DNA of 64,000 nt from Rhodoblastus sp963828185. GTDB taxonomy: Bacteria > Pseudomonadota > Alphaproteobacteria > Rhizobiales > Beijerinckiaceae. Of this stretch, positions 7,899 to 18,504 are shown piece by piece. The translations under genes and the position numbers were made by a program. How positions within the stretch are numbered: the stretch's first letter is position 1; each line of letters starts with the position of its first letter. Location of the stretch: positions 806,001 through 870,000 of the forward strand of contig CAWHDV010000002.1 of assembly GCA_963828185.1 (NCBI GenBank). Reading direction: 5' to 3'. Below the pieces are notes generated by a model. That model did not search any database. It was given only the letters and a program-made list of their open reading frames with translations, and had not been told where the DNA came from.

Positions 7899-9104
7899 AT
7901 GGGCTTTCTCTCTCTTCTGTCGGACGACGCCACGATCCTCCTGCGCTGGCTGCATGTCGCCGCCGCCATGGTCTGGGTCGGCTCGGCCTTCGCGCTGGCG
8001 CGGCTCGACCTGGGCATGCGCCCGCGCGAAGGCGAATCAGCACAGCAAAGCCTGCTGCTGCACGCCGGCGCGGGCTTCCGTTTTTTGCGCGCGCGGGAAG
8101 CCGACGCCCTTGAGCCGGCGCTCGCCTTCAAATGGGAGGCCTACGCCACCTGGGCGAGCGGTTTTGTCCTTGTCTGCCTGATCTATTGCGCGGAGCCGCG
8201 ACTTTATTTGATCGATCCGCAGGTGTGGGACGCTTCCCCCTGGGCTTCGATCGCCGTGGCGATCCTGCTGCTGCCCGCCGCCTGGCTCGCCTATGATGTC
8301 CTTTGCAAGAAAAGCGGATTGACTGGCGACGCCCTGCTCGGCGCGGTTTATGTTTTCGCCGCCGCGCTGGGTTTCCTGCTGACCCATCTCTTCGCCGGGC
8401 GGTCCGCCTGGCCGCTGCTCGGCGCCAATCTCGCGACGCTGATGGCGGCCAATATCGCGCACGCCATCGTTCCGGCGCAGAGGAGGCGGCTCAAGTCCCT
8501 GCGCGCCGGGCAGGCCGCCGACGCCGACGACGCGAAGCTCGCCGCGACCCGGGCGCTGCACAATCAATATCTGGCGTTGCCGGTGGTCTTCTTCATGCTG
8601 TCGGGCCATGCGCCGCTGCTGTTCGCCGGCCCGCACAACGGGCTTGCCGCCGCGCTGTTCCTGGCCGCCGGCTTGCTGATCCGGCGCTTCTTCCTGAAGA
8701 GGGCGCGCGGCCTCGGCTCGGACTGGAGACTCGCCGGGGCGGCCACGGCCTTCATTGTCGCCGCGCTGATCCTGTCGGCCCCGCGCGAGCCGCAGGGCGA
8801 CAAGGCTGCGGCGAATTCCGCCGGGCAGGCGATCGCTCTGGTGCTGCATCCCGGCGTGGCGCAAGCGCAAACGATTGTCGAGCAGCATTGCGTCGCCTGC
8901 CATTCGGCCACGCCGCAAACGCCGGGCCTCTCTCACGCCGCCGGCGGACGCGACTTTTCCGAACTCGGCCAACTGGAAAAACATCGCGGCGAAATTTTAC
9001 GCGCGGCGGTGTTTTCACGGGCGATGCCGCCGCCCGGCGCCGCGACGCCGCTCGACGACGACGAACGCGTGACGCTTTTGCGCTGGGCGCAGGCGACAAA
9101 ATAA
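7899..9104 (+). CDS. puuD: PuuD-like urate hydroxylase with C-terminal cytochrome c domain
   Basis: This 401-residue membrane protein opens with a helix containing LRWLHVAAAMVWVGSAFAL and continues with about seven more hydrophobic segments up to residue about 300. It ends with a soluble domain bearing one haem c site, CVACH (about residue 331), and a plausible axial methionine in SRAMPPPG. This architecture (DUF989 plus cytochrome c) is that of PuuD, shown in Agrobacterium to oxidise urate while passing electrons to cytochromes. No other purine-degradation gene is in the window. AAGGGG precedes the ATG at 7899. A cytochrome-oxidase-like electron-transfer role remains possible. Confidence 0.8.
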   Translation: MGFLSLLSDDATILLRWLHVAAAMVWVGSAFALARLDLGMRPREGESAQQSLLLHAGAGFRFLRAREADALEPALAFKWEAYATWASGFVLVCLIYCAEPRLYLIDPQVWDASPWASIAVAILLLPAAWLAYDVLCKKSGLTGDALLGAVYVFAAALGFLLTHLFAGRSAWPLLGANLATLMAANIAHAIVPAQRRRLKSLRAGQAADADDAKLAATRALHNQYLALPVVFFMLSGHAPLLFAGPHNGLAAALFLAAGLLIRRFFLKRARGLGSDWRLAGAATAFIVAALILSAPREPQGDKAAANSAGQAIALVLHPGVAQAQTIVEQHCVACHSATPQTPGLSHAAGGRDFSELGQLEKHRGEILRAAVFSRAMPPPGAATPLDDDERVTLLRWAQATK

Positions 9105-9108
9105 GAAG

Positions 9109-9765
9109 TCAGAACTCGACGTCGAGTTCTTCCATTTCATCTGGCTCCATGCGCGCGGCGTCGGCCCATTCGACCATCGGCTCCCAGGCCAGGATGTGAT
9201 CGCGGAACGCAGCGCATTCCGCATCGAGCGCCACATTGTAGGTGGCGAAGCGCGAGCAGACCGGCGCGAACATGGCGTCGGCGAGCGTCGGCTTGTCGCC
9301 GAACAGGAACGGGCCGCCGTATTGCTTCAGGCAGTCGCGCCAGATGGCGATGACGCGCTCGATGTCCGGCTTGGCGCCTGACCACACGCGGAAATGCGGG
9401 AATTGCGCCTTGATGTTCATCGGCAGGGCGGAGCGCAGGTTGCTGAAGCCCGAATGCATTTCGCCGGAAACGGCGCGATTGTGGGTGCGCGCGGCGCGGT
9501 CTGACGGCAGCAGCCCGGCCTTGGGACAGACTTCGGCGAGATATTCGGCCATGGCCAATGTATCCCAGACGTGGATGCCCTTGTGGTCGAGCGCCGGCGT
9601 GAGGAAGGACGGCGACAGCAGGAGAAGCTCGGCGCGCGAGACCGGATCGTCGATCGACAGGCGCTTTTCCTCGAATTTCAGCCCGGCCATCTTGCAAAGC
9701 AGCCAACCGCGCAACGACCATGACGAATAATTCTTGCTGCTGATGGTCAGAACCGCATTGGCCAT
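9109..9765 (-). CDS. Glutathione S-transferase family protein
   Basis: The product has 218 residues and begins MANAVLTISSKNYSSWSLRG. The N-terminal thioredoxin-like domain contains SPSFLTPALDHKGIHVWDTLAMAEYL, with the cis-proline and the glutathione-binding segment (usually ESxAI, here DTLAM). The helical C-terminal domain carries FLFGDKPTLADAMFAPV, the capping motif. The catalytic residue is probably a serine in NYSSWS. The substrate is unknown. The gene ends 4 bases from the convergent puuD stop. The upstream extension beyond the ATG at 9765 looks non-coding. Confidence 0.9.
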   Translation of the reverse strand: MANAVLTISSKNYSSWSLRGWLLCKMAGLKFEEKRLSIDDPVSRAELLLLSPSFLTPALDHKGIHVWDTLAMAEYLAEVCPKAGLLPSDRAARTHNRAVSGEMHSGFSNLRSALPMNIKAQFPHFRVWSGAKPDIERVIAIWRDCLKQYGGPFLFGDKPTLADAMFAPVCSRFATYNVALDAECAAFRDHILAWEPMVEWADAARMEPDEMEELDVEF

Positions 9766-9979
9766 TTCATTCGCTCCCCCGCGCATCGGCAAACTAAAGC
9801 ATTCGCTTGGCAATTCGCAATGCACAAATGATTGACACATTGCCGCGTTTTTACGCGTAAAGCCGTACGCCAAACCTCACACTTGGTCTTAGACCTTTAG
9901 CAGATTGTATGCGAGCATTGTATCGTCGTATTGGTTCAAGAGTGAAGCAATGGAAATTGGCGCCGACGGGGGGCGCTCG

Positions 9980-11218
9980 ATGGGGACCGGCGCGCGGGGA
10001 ATGATGTATCAGTTCTATCAAGCCCAATCCGACCTGATGGCGCCCGTCAAGGCCTTTGCGCGCCTGGCGTTGGAAATGCTGAACGGGCCTATTCCCGGCT
10101 TGAGCGAAAACATCCTCGTTCGCAATCTTTCCGCGGCCTATGAGATGATCGACCGCGCCGGCCTGACCCATACCCGGCCGCCCTATGCGATCAAGAGCGT
10201 GCTGGTCGGCAATGAACTGGCGCCGGTGACCGAAGAACCGGCTTTGGTCACGCCTTTCGCGACGCTTCTGCATTTCAAGAAGGATGTCGCCGTCCCGCAG
10301 CCGCGCGTGCTGGTCGTAGCCCCTCTGTCCGGCCATTTCGCCACCCTGCTGCGCTCGACCGTGCAGACCCTGCTCGCCGACCACGACGTCTATATCACCG
10401 ACTGGCATAATGCGCGCGACGTGAGCCTCGCCGACGGCGGCTTCGGCTTCGACGATTATGTCGCCCATGTCATCCAGTTCCTCGAACATCTCGGCCCCGG
10501 CGCGCATGTCGTCGCCGTCTGCCAGCCTTGCGTGCAGGTGCTCGCGGCGGCGGCCGTCATGGCCGAGGATTCCAATCCGGCCCAGCCCGCCTCCATGACG
10601 CTGATGGCCGGACCGATCGACACGCGCATCAGCCCGACCAAGGTCAACCATCTGGCCAAGGAAAAGCCGATGGCCTGGTTCGAGCAGAACCTGATCGGCC
10701 GCGTGCCCCTGCGCTACAAGGGCGCACAGCGGCGGGTCTATCCGGGCTTCATCCAGCTTTCGGCCTTTTTGGCGATGAATCTCGACCGCCATGTGAAGGC
10801 GCATGTCGACCTGTTCCACAACCTTGCCGGCGGCGAGACGGAAAAGGCCAACCAGACCAAGGCGTTTTACGACGAATATTTCGCCGTGCTCGACCTGCCG
10901 GCGGAATTCTATCTCGAAACCGTGCAATGGGTGTTCCAGGAGCACCAATTGCCTTTGGGCAAGATGATGTTCCGCGGCCGCAAGGTCGACCCGAAGGCGA
11001 TCCGCAAGACCGCGCTTTTGACGGTCGAGGGCGAGCGCGACGATATTTGCGCGGTCGGCCAGACCATGGCGGCGCACGACCTCGCCTCCAGCCTCAAGCC
11101 GTTCCGCAAGAAGCACCATTTGCAGGCGGGCGTCGGCCATTACGGCGTGTTCAGCGGCCGGCGCTGGGAAAACCAGGTCTATCCCATCCTGCGCAACATG
11201 ATCTTGCAGAACGATTGA
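9980..11218 (+). CDS. phaZ: Intracellular polyhydroxyalkanoate depolymerase
   Basis: From the ATG at 9980 the enzyme is 412 residues (ATGs at 9950 and 10001 are alternatives; 10001 begins MMYQFYQAQSD, the usual family N-terminus). It mobilises PHA storage granules. The alpha/beta-hydrolase core shows APLSGHFATLLR, ITDWHNARDV, and HVVAVCQPCVQV, where the first cysteine of CQPC is the nucleophile as in intracellular PhaZ. It ends with VGHYGVFSGRRWENQ, carrying the catalytic histidine. The family is about 410-430 residues, so the gene is complete. It is followed convergently by a CoA-transferase gene and a PHA-system gene, giving a local carbon-storage theme. Confidence 0.93.
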   Translation: MGTGARGMMYQFYQAQSDLMAPVKAFARLALEMLNGPIPGLSENILVRNLSAAYEMIDRAGLTHTRPPYAIKSVLVGNELAPVTEEPALVTPFATLLHFKKDVAVPQPRVLVVAPLSGHFATLLRSTVQTLLADHDVYITDWHNARDVSLADGGFGFDDYVAHVIQFLEHLGPGAHVVAVCQPCVQVLAAAAVMAEDSNPAQPASMTLMAGPIDTRISPTKVNHLAKEKPMAWFEQNLIGRVPLRYKGAQRRVYPGFIQLSAFLAMNLDRHVKAHVDLFHNLAGGETEKANQTKAFYDEYFAVLDLPAEFYLETVQWVFQEHQLPLGKMMFRGRKVDPKAIRKTALLTVEGERDDICAVGQTMAAHDLASSLKPFRKKHHLQAGVGHYGVFSGRRWENQVYPILRNMILQND

Positions 11219-11257
11219 TCGTCGCGCCGCGAAAGGCGGCGCGACAAACTCTTCGTC

Positions 11258-12814
11258 TCACTTCCACGCGTCCGCCTGCACCACGCTGTCTTCCTTCCAT
11301 GCCTCGCGCGCCTCGCGATTGGCCTGCCAGTTGGGCAGGAAGGTGAAGGCCTCTTCCAGCATGTGCGGCGTATGGTGGCCGAGCGAATATTTGAGCGCCA
11401 TTTCGGAATATTCCGCCAGCGCCGGCTTGAAGACCGGGTGGGCGCAATTGTCGATCACCAGTTTGGCGCGCTTTTTCGGCGACAGGCCGCGCAGGTCGGC
11501 CAGACCCTGTTCGGTGACGATCACCTGCACGTCATGCTCGGTATGGTCGACATGGGTCACCATCGGCACGATGCAGGAAATGGCGCCGTTCTTGGCGCTC
11601 GACGGCGTCATGAAGATCGACAGCCAGGCGTTGCGCGCGAAATCGCCCGAGCCGCCGATGCCGTTCATGATGCTCGAGCCGCGGATATGGGTCGAATTGA
11701 CGTTGCCGTAGATGTCGGCCTCGATCAGCCCGTTCATGGCGATCACGCCAAGCCGGCGGATCACTTCCGGATGGTTGCTGATCTCCTGCGGCCGCAGCAC
11801 GATCTTGTCGTGGTATCTCGCCGCGTCGCGGTTGAATTCATGCGCCGCATCGGGGCTGAGCGACAGGGCGGTGGCCGAGGCGAAGGACATTTTTCCAGAG
11901 CGGATGAGATTGAACATCCCGTCCTGCAGGACCTCGGTGTAGGCGGTCAGCTTGTCGTAGGGCGAATGCTGCAATTCGTCCATTACCGCATTGGCGACAT
12001 TGCCGACGCCCGATTGCAGCGGCAGCAGCTCTTTCGGCAGGCGGCCCATTTTCACTTCATGGCCGAGGAATTCGACAATGTGATGCGCGATCAGCTTCGA
12101 ATTCTCGTCCGGTGGCGAAAACGCGGAATTGCGATCCGGATTGTCGGTCTCGACTATGGCGATGATCTTTTCCGGGTCGCAATGGAAGAAGGTTTCGCCG
12201 ATGCGGTCGTCCGGCTTGACGATCGGAATCGGCTTGCGATGGGGCGGCAATTGCGTGCCGTAATAAATGTCGTGCATCCCTTCAAGGGCGAGATTCTGCC
12301 AGCTGTTGACCTCGAGGATAACCTTGTCGGCGCGGTCGAGCCAGGTCTTGTTGTTGCCGACCGAGGAAGAGGGAATAAGCGCGCCATCCTCGCGGATCGC
12401 CGCCACTTCGACGATGGCGACGTCGAGCTTGCCCAAAAATCCGCCCCAGACGAATTGCGCGACATGCGACAGATGGATGTCGAGATAATCCATCTCGCCC
12501 GCGTTGATGCGCCTGCGGCAGGTCGGATCGGACTGGTAGGGCAGCCGCATCTCCATCCCGTCCACCTTGGCGAGGGCGCCGTCGAGTTCGGGGGCGGTCG
12601 AAGCGCCGGTCCAGACGCCGACGCGGAACGTCTCGCCCGCCGCATGCGCGGCGTTCATCCGCTCGGCCAGGGCAAGCGGCACGGCTTTCGGGTAGCCGGC
12701 GCCGGTGAAGCCGGACATCCCGACGTTGGCGTTTTTCGGAATGAGCGCCGCCGCCTGCGCCGCCGTCATGATTTTCGAACGAAGTGCCAGATTGCGAATA
12801 CGATTCTCGGTCAT
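11258..12814 (-). CDS. Succinyl-CoA:acetate CoA-transferase / acetyl-CoA hydrolase family
   Basis: This 518-residue class I CoA-transferase begins MTENRIRNLALRSK. It contains NVGMSGFTGAGYPKAVP near the N-terminus, GNVANAV at 271-277 and AYTEVLQDG, in which Glu294 is at the position of the catalytic glutamate of characterised family members. It also has TEQGLADLRGLSPKKRA. The reaction moves CoA between succinate or propionyl/acetyl groups, for example freeing acetate while conserving the thioester. The start follows GAGACGCCC. Two PHA-related genes flank it, so it may balance acetyl-CoA during storage-polymer turnover (inference). Confidence 0.9.
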   Translation of the reverse strand: MTENRIRNLALRSKIMTAAQAAALIPKNANVGMSGFTGAGYPKAVPLALAERMNAAHAAGETFRVGVWTGASTAPELDGALAKVDGMEMRLPYQSDPTCRRRINAGEMDYLDIHLSHVAQFVWGGFLGKLDVAIVEVAAIREDGALIPSSSVGNNKTWLDRADKVILEVNSWQNLALEGMHDIYYGTQLPPHRKPIPIVKPDDRIGETFFHCDPEKIIAIVETDNPDRNSAFSPPDENSKLIAHHIVEFLGHEVKMGRLPKELLPLQSGVGNVANAVMDELQHSPYDKLTAYTEVLQDGMFNLIRSGKMSFASATALSLSPDAAHEFNRDAARYHDKIVLRPQEISNHPEVIRRLGVIAMNGLIEADIYGNVNSTHIRGSSIMNGIGGSGDFARNAWLSIFMTPSSAKNGAISCIVPMVTHVDHTEHDVQVIVTEQGLADLRGLSPKKRAKLVIDNCAHPVFKPALAEYSEMALKYSLGHHTPHMLEEAFTFLPNWQANREAREAWKEDSVVQADAWK

Positions 12815-13153
12815 GGGCGTCTCACATGCGTTTCGATCATGCCAAGTCACTAGGACGCGCGGAGGGTTTTTAGCTATGCGACAATGGAATGATGTTTTTG
12901 CAATAAAGATGGGAAATCAGCTTTTTGCGACTGATTTGCTTGCGCCAGGGAACGGGCGTTTGCGATTAATTATCTGTTATATCTAACTTTTATCGAACGC
13001 TACCGCGAACAACGGAAGACCCTGTACGCTTATCTGTCTTGCGTAAAACGCATGGCTAGATCGGTTTTTTCCGGCCATCGCGGCTGGCGTTTTGGACAAA
13101 ACGCCATTACCGCTTGCCTTGGCGTTGCCGAAAAAAAGCGCGGAGACCAATTC
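12815..13153. promoter_or_regulatory. Divergent AT-rich control region
   Basis: These 339 bases separate two divergent genes (CoA-transferase and PHA-system protein). The DNA is clearly richer in A and T than its flanks, has several TTGC/GCAA-type words (for example TTTTTGCAATAAAG near 12895 and TTTTTGCG near 12925) and a short dyad GCGTAAAACGC at 13041-13051. No gene is supported. It probably holds both promoters. Binding by a PHA-responsive regulator is only a guess. Confidence 0.4.
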
Positions 13154-13477
13154 ATGGGGCAGACCGTCACTGTCGATGTGCCGCACAAGCTGGGCGCTGA
13201 AGAAGCGAAGCGCCGCGTCCAGTTCGGCGTCGAGGCGTTGCAGCAGAAATACGGCGACAAGCTTTCAGCCCTGCATATCGCCTGGGGCGACGCGCGCGCC
13301 GACATTTCCGTCACGGCGATGGGTCACGAGTTCAAGGGCGCGATGGACTTTTTGCCCGAGTGCGTGCGCGTCTCGCTGGAACTGCCATGGATTCTCGCCA
13401 TGATCGCCGACAAGGCGCGCGGGATGATCGCCAAGCACACCGATGAAATGCTGCAATTGCCGCCGCCCAAGGCCTGA
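13154..13477 (+). CDS. Polyhydroxyalkanoic acid system family protein
   Basis: The product has 107 residues and starts MGQTVTVDVPHKLGAEEAKRR after GGAGACCAATTC. The pattern VDVPHKLGAEEAKRRV and the later LPWILAMIADKARGMIAKHTDEML match the small PHA-granule-region family (TIGR02610/PF09650) found near PHA synthesis genes. Members are predicted granule-associated or chaperone-like; no enzyme activity is known. The nearby PHA depolymerase supports the assignment. An upstream in-frame extension is rejected because the ribosome binding site and homology both favour 13154. Confidence 0.88.
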   Translation: MGQTVTVDVPHKLGAEEAKRRVQFGVEALQQKYGDKLSALHIAWGDARADISVTAMGHEFKGAMDFLPECVRVSLELPWILAMIADKARGMIAKHTDEMLQLPPPKA

Positions 13478-13761
13478 CGCGCGGACTCTCCTTCGCTTCC
13501 TCCTTCGCCGGCTCGGGCGGCTTTTCCGGCGCCACGGCGGCGGGCGTGGAAGCCGCGCGGCTGGCGCTGGCCGCATCGCGATAGCGCGCCGGCGCCCCAG
13601 CGCCGTACCGCCCTAGCGCCTTACCGCCCTGGCGCCAAAACGCGCTTGCCGCCTTTACCTCGACCACGCCAGCCTCGCGCAAGGAAAAGCTCGTTAGTTC
13701 AGCTTATTGACTGCGGCCGGGGCGAGGCGGACCGACCCCCGGGCTCTGACCGAAGGCAAGG

Positions 13762-14301
13762 ATGATCGGCGCCATCAGAAAATGCGGCAACGTGCGTGGC
13801 CGCCTGTTGTCGGCCGACGGCGGAGTCGCCGCGGTCGAGTTCGCACTTGTCGCCGCGCCGTTCATTGCGGTGATACTGGCGGCGCTGCAAGTGCTGACGC
13901 TATTTCTCGCGCAGCAGATTCTGGAAACCGTGGCCGATACGGCCAGCCGCCAGATCCTGACCGGCAACGCTCAGCAGCAGGGACTTACCCAGGCGCAGTT
14001 TCAGACCCTGATTTGCGGCGAGATCCCGGCCCTTTTGCAGTGCGGCGGCGTCATGGTCGATGTCGAGGTGGCGAGCAGTTTCGCCGTCGCGAACGTCTCC
14101 GCGCCAACGCTGACCTATAATTCAAACGGGAGCGTCTCAAACACCTGGCAGTACAACATCGGGACACAAGGGCAAATCGTCGTCATGCGCCTGCTCTATC
14201 AATGGCCGGTGTTGAATTCTATCCTTAGCCTTGGCAACGACACGAACAGCACGCATCTTCTCATGGCGACAAGGGTTTTCAGAAATGAAACTTATAATTG
14301 A
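13762..14301 (+). CDS. TadE-like minor pilin / pilus assembly protein
   Basis: The product has 179 residues. A short basic N-terminus is followed by SADGGVAAVEFALVAAPFIAVILAALQVL, in which a glutamate inside the hydrophobic segment (VEFAL) is the TadE prepilin hallmark. The rest is a serine- and asparagine-rich extracytoplasmic domain with two cysteines. TadE and TadF pseudopilins support Flp/Tad pili or secreted appendages. AAGGCAAGG precedes the ATG. It overlaps the next gene by 17 bases. No Tad ATPase, secretin or Flp pilin gene is in the window. Confidence 0.85.
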   Translation: MIGAIRKCGNVRGRLLSADGGVAAVEFALVAAPFIAVILAALQVLTLFLAQQILETVADTASRQILTGNAQQQGLTQAQFQTLICGEIPALLQCGGVMVDVEVASSFAVANVSAPTLTYNSNGSVSNTWQYNIGTQGQIVVMRLLYQWPVLNSILSLGNDTNSTHLLMATRVFRNETYN

Positions 14302-14842
14302 GCGCCTAAGGAGAGGCTCATATTTCAACCACGATCGTTCAGGCATTTCGGCCGTCGAGTTCGCGCTCATATTTCCGTTCCTGCTTGTCCTGTTCTTTGG
14401 CGGCTATACGTTTGCCCAAGCGACGATCATTCATCGCAAGGTTTCAATCACGACTCGAACACTGGTTGATCTGGCGTCTCAGGTCTCCTCGCTACAAAGT
14501 AGCGACATGTCGACGATCTTGTCGGCATCAACGGAGATCATCGCGCCCTATGCCCCTTCAAGTCTTGGTATCATTTTGTCCGAGATTACCGTCAACAATA
14601 CGGGCAAAATCGCAACGGTCACCTGGAGTTCTGGCCTCAACGCCACACCATATATCTGCAACGCAGTTTTTGCTCTCCCAGCAAATATGTATCAAGCAAA
14701 TACGTCATATTTGCTGAGTAGCGTTTCATATAACTACGCACCAATTATTGGAAGCATGTTCACGGGCAACCTGACGATCTCAGACTCCCTTTACATGCTT
14801 CCGCGCATCTCACAGAGCGTTTCCTACACATGCCCAGGATGA
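14285..14842 (+). CDS. TadE/TadG-like pilus assembly protein
   Basis: The product has 185 residues from the ATG at 14285 (MKLIIERLRRG). The segment SGISAVEFALIFPFLLVLFFGGYTF again shows the prepilin-like VEFAL glutamate at the start of a transmembrane helix. The remainder is a beta-rich, threonine- and asparagine-rich outer domain that includes CNAVFALPANMY. It overlaps the preceding gene by 17 bases and shares ATGA with the following gene, so the three are translationally coupled. AT content is somewhat higher than in neighbours, as expected of Asn-rich surface proteins. Confidence 0.83.
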   Translation: MKLIIERLRRGSYFNHDRSGISAVEFALIFPFLLVLFFGGYTFAQATIIHRKVSITTRTLVDLASQVSSLQSSDMSTILSASTEIIAPYAPSSLGIILSEITVNNTGKIATVTWSSGLNATPYICNAVFALPANMYQANTSYLLSSVSYNYAPIIGSMFTGNLTISDSLYMLPRISQSVSYTCPG

Positions 14843-16167
14843 CGCCCATCGCCCTCGCGCGGCGAATATCGCGGCTCGTGACGACCGTTGCCGGCGACAA
14901 TCGCGGCTCCTTCGTCACGCTTTTCGCAATCAGCCTCGTGCCGATCGTCCTGGCCGTCGGCGTGGTGATCGATTACGGCCAGGCGAACCAGCGGAAAACC
15001 CATCTGAACGCGATCGCCGACGCCGCGGCGCTTTCGGCGGTGACGAATAATGCGATGTCCTTGTCCGCCGCCGCCGCCCAGCAACTCGCTGTCACTTTTT
15101 TCAACTCGCAGGCAGCGCTTCTGTTGGGCATCACCTATAATGATAACGTGAATATTACCGTCAACGACACGCAGACGACCAACGCGAGAATTCGCAACGT
15201 CACAGTCAGCTATTCAATTCAGTCGATCAACACGTTCGCCGGCATTCTCGGGCTGAGTTCGATCCCCATCGGCAACTCCGCGACCGCCAGCGCGACCTCG
15301 GCTGCGAACATCAATTTCTATCTGATGATCGACACCTCTCCATCAATGGCGATCGCGGCGACCGAGCAGGGGATAGCCACGATGGTGGCGAATACGGCGA
15401 GCCAGGGCGGCTGCGCCTTCGCCTGCCACGAGACCGATCCGGCCGCGGACAATCTCGGCGATCCTAATGGCGAGGACAATTACGCCCTGGCGAGAAACCT
15501 TGGCGTCACGCTTCGCATGGACCTGGTGTCGCAAGCCGTCTCCAGCATGGTTTCGACGGCGCAAAACACGGCGCAAAACACCGGGGCCGCATACTCCATA
15601 GCAGGCTATAGCTTTGACGTCGCGGTGAACAATGTCATCCCCAAGACTTCGAACATGTCGACCGCCGCTACGGAGGCGTCGGACATTACGCCCCTGGTCG
15701 TTTACAACAACAATTGTCTTACCAAAAGCGACTGCAACAGCGACCAGGACACCAATTTCGATCTCGCGTTCGAGACCATCAACGCGGCGATGCCGAAACC
15801 CGGCAACGGCACGAACGCGCCGGGCGACACGCCGCAGGAAGTGCTTTTCATCGTCACGGATGGCGTCTCCGATGAGAGCTCCAGTGGAGCCAGGATCTAT
15901 ACGCCGTTCGGAGCCGACCAGACCTGGTGCAGCCAGATCAAGACGCGCGGCATTCGCATCGCCGTGCTCTACACGACTTACAATCCTTTGCCGACAAATA
16001 GCTGGTACAATACTTACATCGCCCCTGAACAAGCGTCGATCGCCACTACGGCCCAGGCCTGCGCCAGCCCAGGATTATATTACAAAGTCGACGCGGGCGG
16101 CGACATTAGCGCCGCGCTGAACGCGCTCTTCCAGACCGCCGTCGCCAGCGCCCATCTGACCGAATAG
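14839..16167 (+). CDS. TadG-related pilus assembly protein with vWA-like domain
   Basis: From the ATG at 14839 (overlapping the previous stop as ATGA; an ATG at 14830 is also possible) the protein has 442 residues. An N-terminal helix region DNRGSFVTLFAISLVPIVLAVGVVIDYG anchors it. The TadG-type segment AIADAAALSAVTN follows. From about residue 155 there is a von Willebrand A-like domain whose MIDTSPSM contains the DxSxS metal-binding motif. The C-terminal part has FIVTDGVSDES (the vWA second metal loop) and several cysteine pairs. It probably completes a surface pilus or adhesion unit with the two preceding genes. Confidence 0.83.
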   Translation: MTPIALARRISRLVTTVAGDNRGSFVTLFAISLVPIVLAVGVVIDYGQANQRKTHLNAIADAAALSAVTNNAMSLSAAAAQQLAVTFFNSQAALLLGITYNDNVNITVNDTQTTNARIRNVTVSYSIQSINTFAGILGLSSIPIGNSATASATSAANINFYLMIDTSPSMAIAATEQGIATMVANTASQGGCAFACHETDPAADNLGDPNGEDNYALARNLGVTLRMDLVSQAVSSMVSTAQNTAQNTGAAYSIAGYSFDVAVNNVIPKTSNMSTAATEASDITPLVVYNNNCLTKSDCNSDQDTNFDLAFETINAAMPKPGNGTNAPGDTPQEVLFIVTDGVSDESSSGARIYTPFGADQTWCSQIKTRGIRIAVLYTTYNPLPTNSWYNTYIAPEQASIATTAQACASPGLYYKVDAGGDISAALNALFQTAVASAHLTE

Positions 16168-16345
16168 ACGCAGATGACCGTTTCGCGCCGCTAAATCCAG
16201 CGCCGCGACCAGGGCGCGATTTCAACGCGGCGCGAACCGGGCCGGCGCGGCGATCAGCAAAGGACCTGCGAAGAAGTGCGGCGGCGGCATTGGCGTCCCT
16301 TGTCTCGCGCGTCACAATAGAACGCCGCGCCAAAGGAAAAGTGAC

Positions 16346-16778
16346 ATGGTTTTACGCGGCGAAGCCGGGGTGACGACATCGATGCAACGCTCCGCCGTCA
16401 TGCGCGCCGTCAAGGGGCGCGACACGAGGCCTGAATTGCTGGTGCGCCGCCTGTTGCGCGATTTTGCGCCCGGCTACCGCCTCTGCCGGCGCGACCTGCC
16501 CGGCGCGCCCGATATCGCCTATGCCGGGCGGAAAAAGGCGATATTCGTGCATGGCTGTTTCTGGCATGGCCACGACTGCAAGCGCGGCGCGCGCAGCCCC
16601 AAGACCAACGCCGAATACTGGCGCGCAGAAGATCGCGCGCAATTTTGCCCGCGACGCGGCCCATCTCCAGCAATATGCCGCGCTGGGCTGGGAGATCCTC
16701 GTTATCTGGGAATGCGAGACGAAAAACGAGGCGGCGTTGGCTTTGAGGCTGCGGGATTTCATGAAGGCGGCGCCTTAG
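16346..16778 (+). pseudogene. vsr: Very short patch repair endonuclease Vsr, frameshifted
   Basis: Vsr nicks DNA next to T:G mismatches arising from deaminated 5-methylcytosine. The first frame gives MRAVKGRDTRPELLVRRLL, RRDLPGAPDIAYAGRKKAIF and VHGCFWHGHDC, the catalytic and zinc-binding region, up to KTNAEYWRA. The natural continuation (KIARNFARDAAHLQQYAALG, then LVIWECETKNE and RLRDFMKAAP) lies in the next forward frame and stops at 16778. One surplus base near 16627 explains the break. A good ribosome binding site (AAAGGAAAAGTGAC) precedes the ATG. No cytosine methyltransferase gene accompanies it here. It is either a recent pseudogene or an intact gene with a sequence error. Confidence 0.85.
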
Positions 16779-16865
16779 CCCTTCGCATCGCTTGGAATAT
16801 GGCGCGAAAAATCATAGAAGACCGCATCTTCCGTGATTATTTTCCAATTACATGGGACCGCCGCG

Positions 16866-18482
<1,617 letters not shown>

Positions 18483-18504
18483 GGTTTTTCGCAAGGAACG
18501 CGCC

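Noticed and set aside
11363..12853. 496-codon plus-strand frame opposite the CoA-transferase
   Set aside because: It mirrors the real gene, which has a full set of family motifs and a normal start.
13332..13682. 116-codon minus-strand frame overlapping the PHA-system gene and the following spacer
   Set aside because: It is alanine/arginine-rich, overlaps the antisense of a recognisable gene, and has no ribosome binding site. The spacer 13478-13761 shows only short GC repeats.
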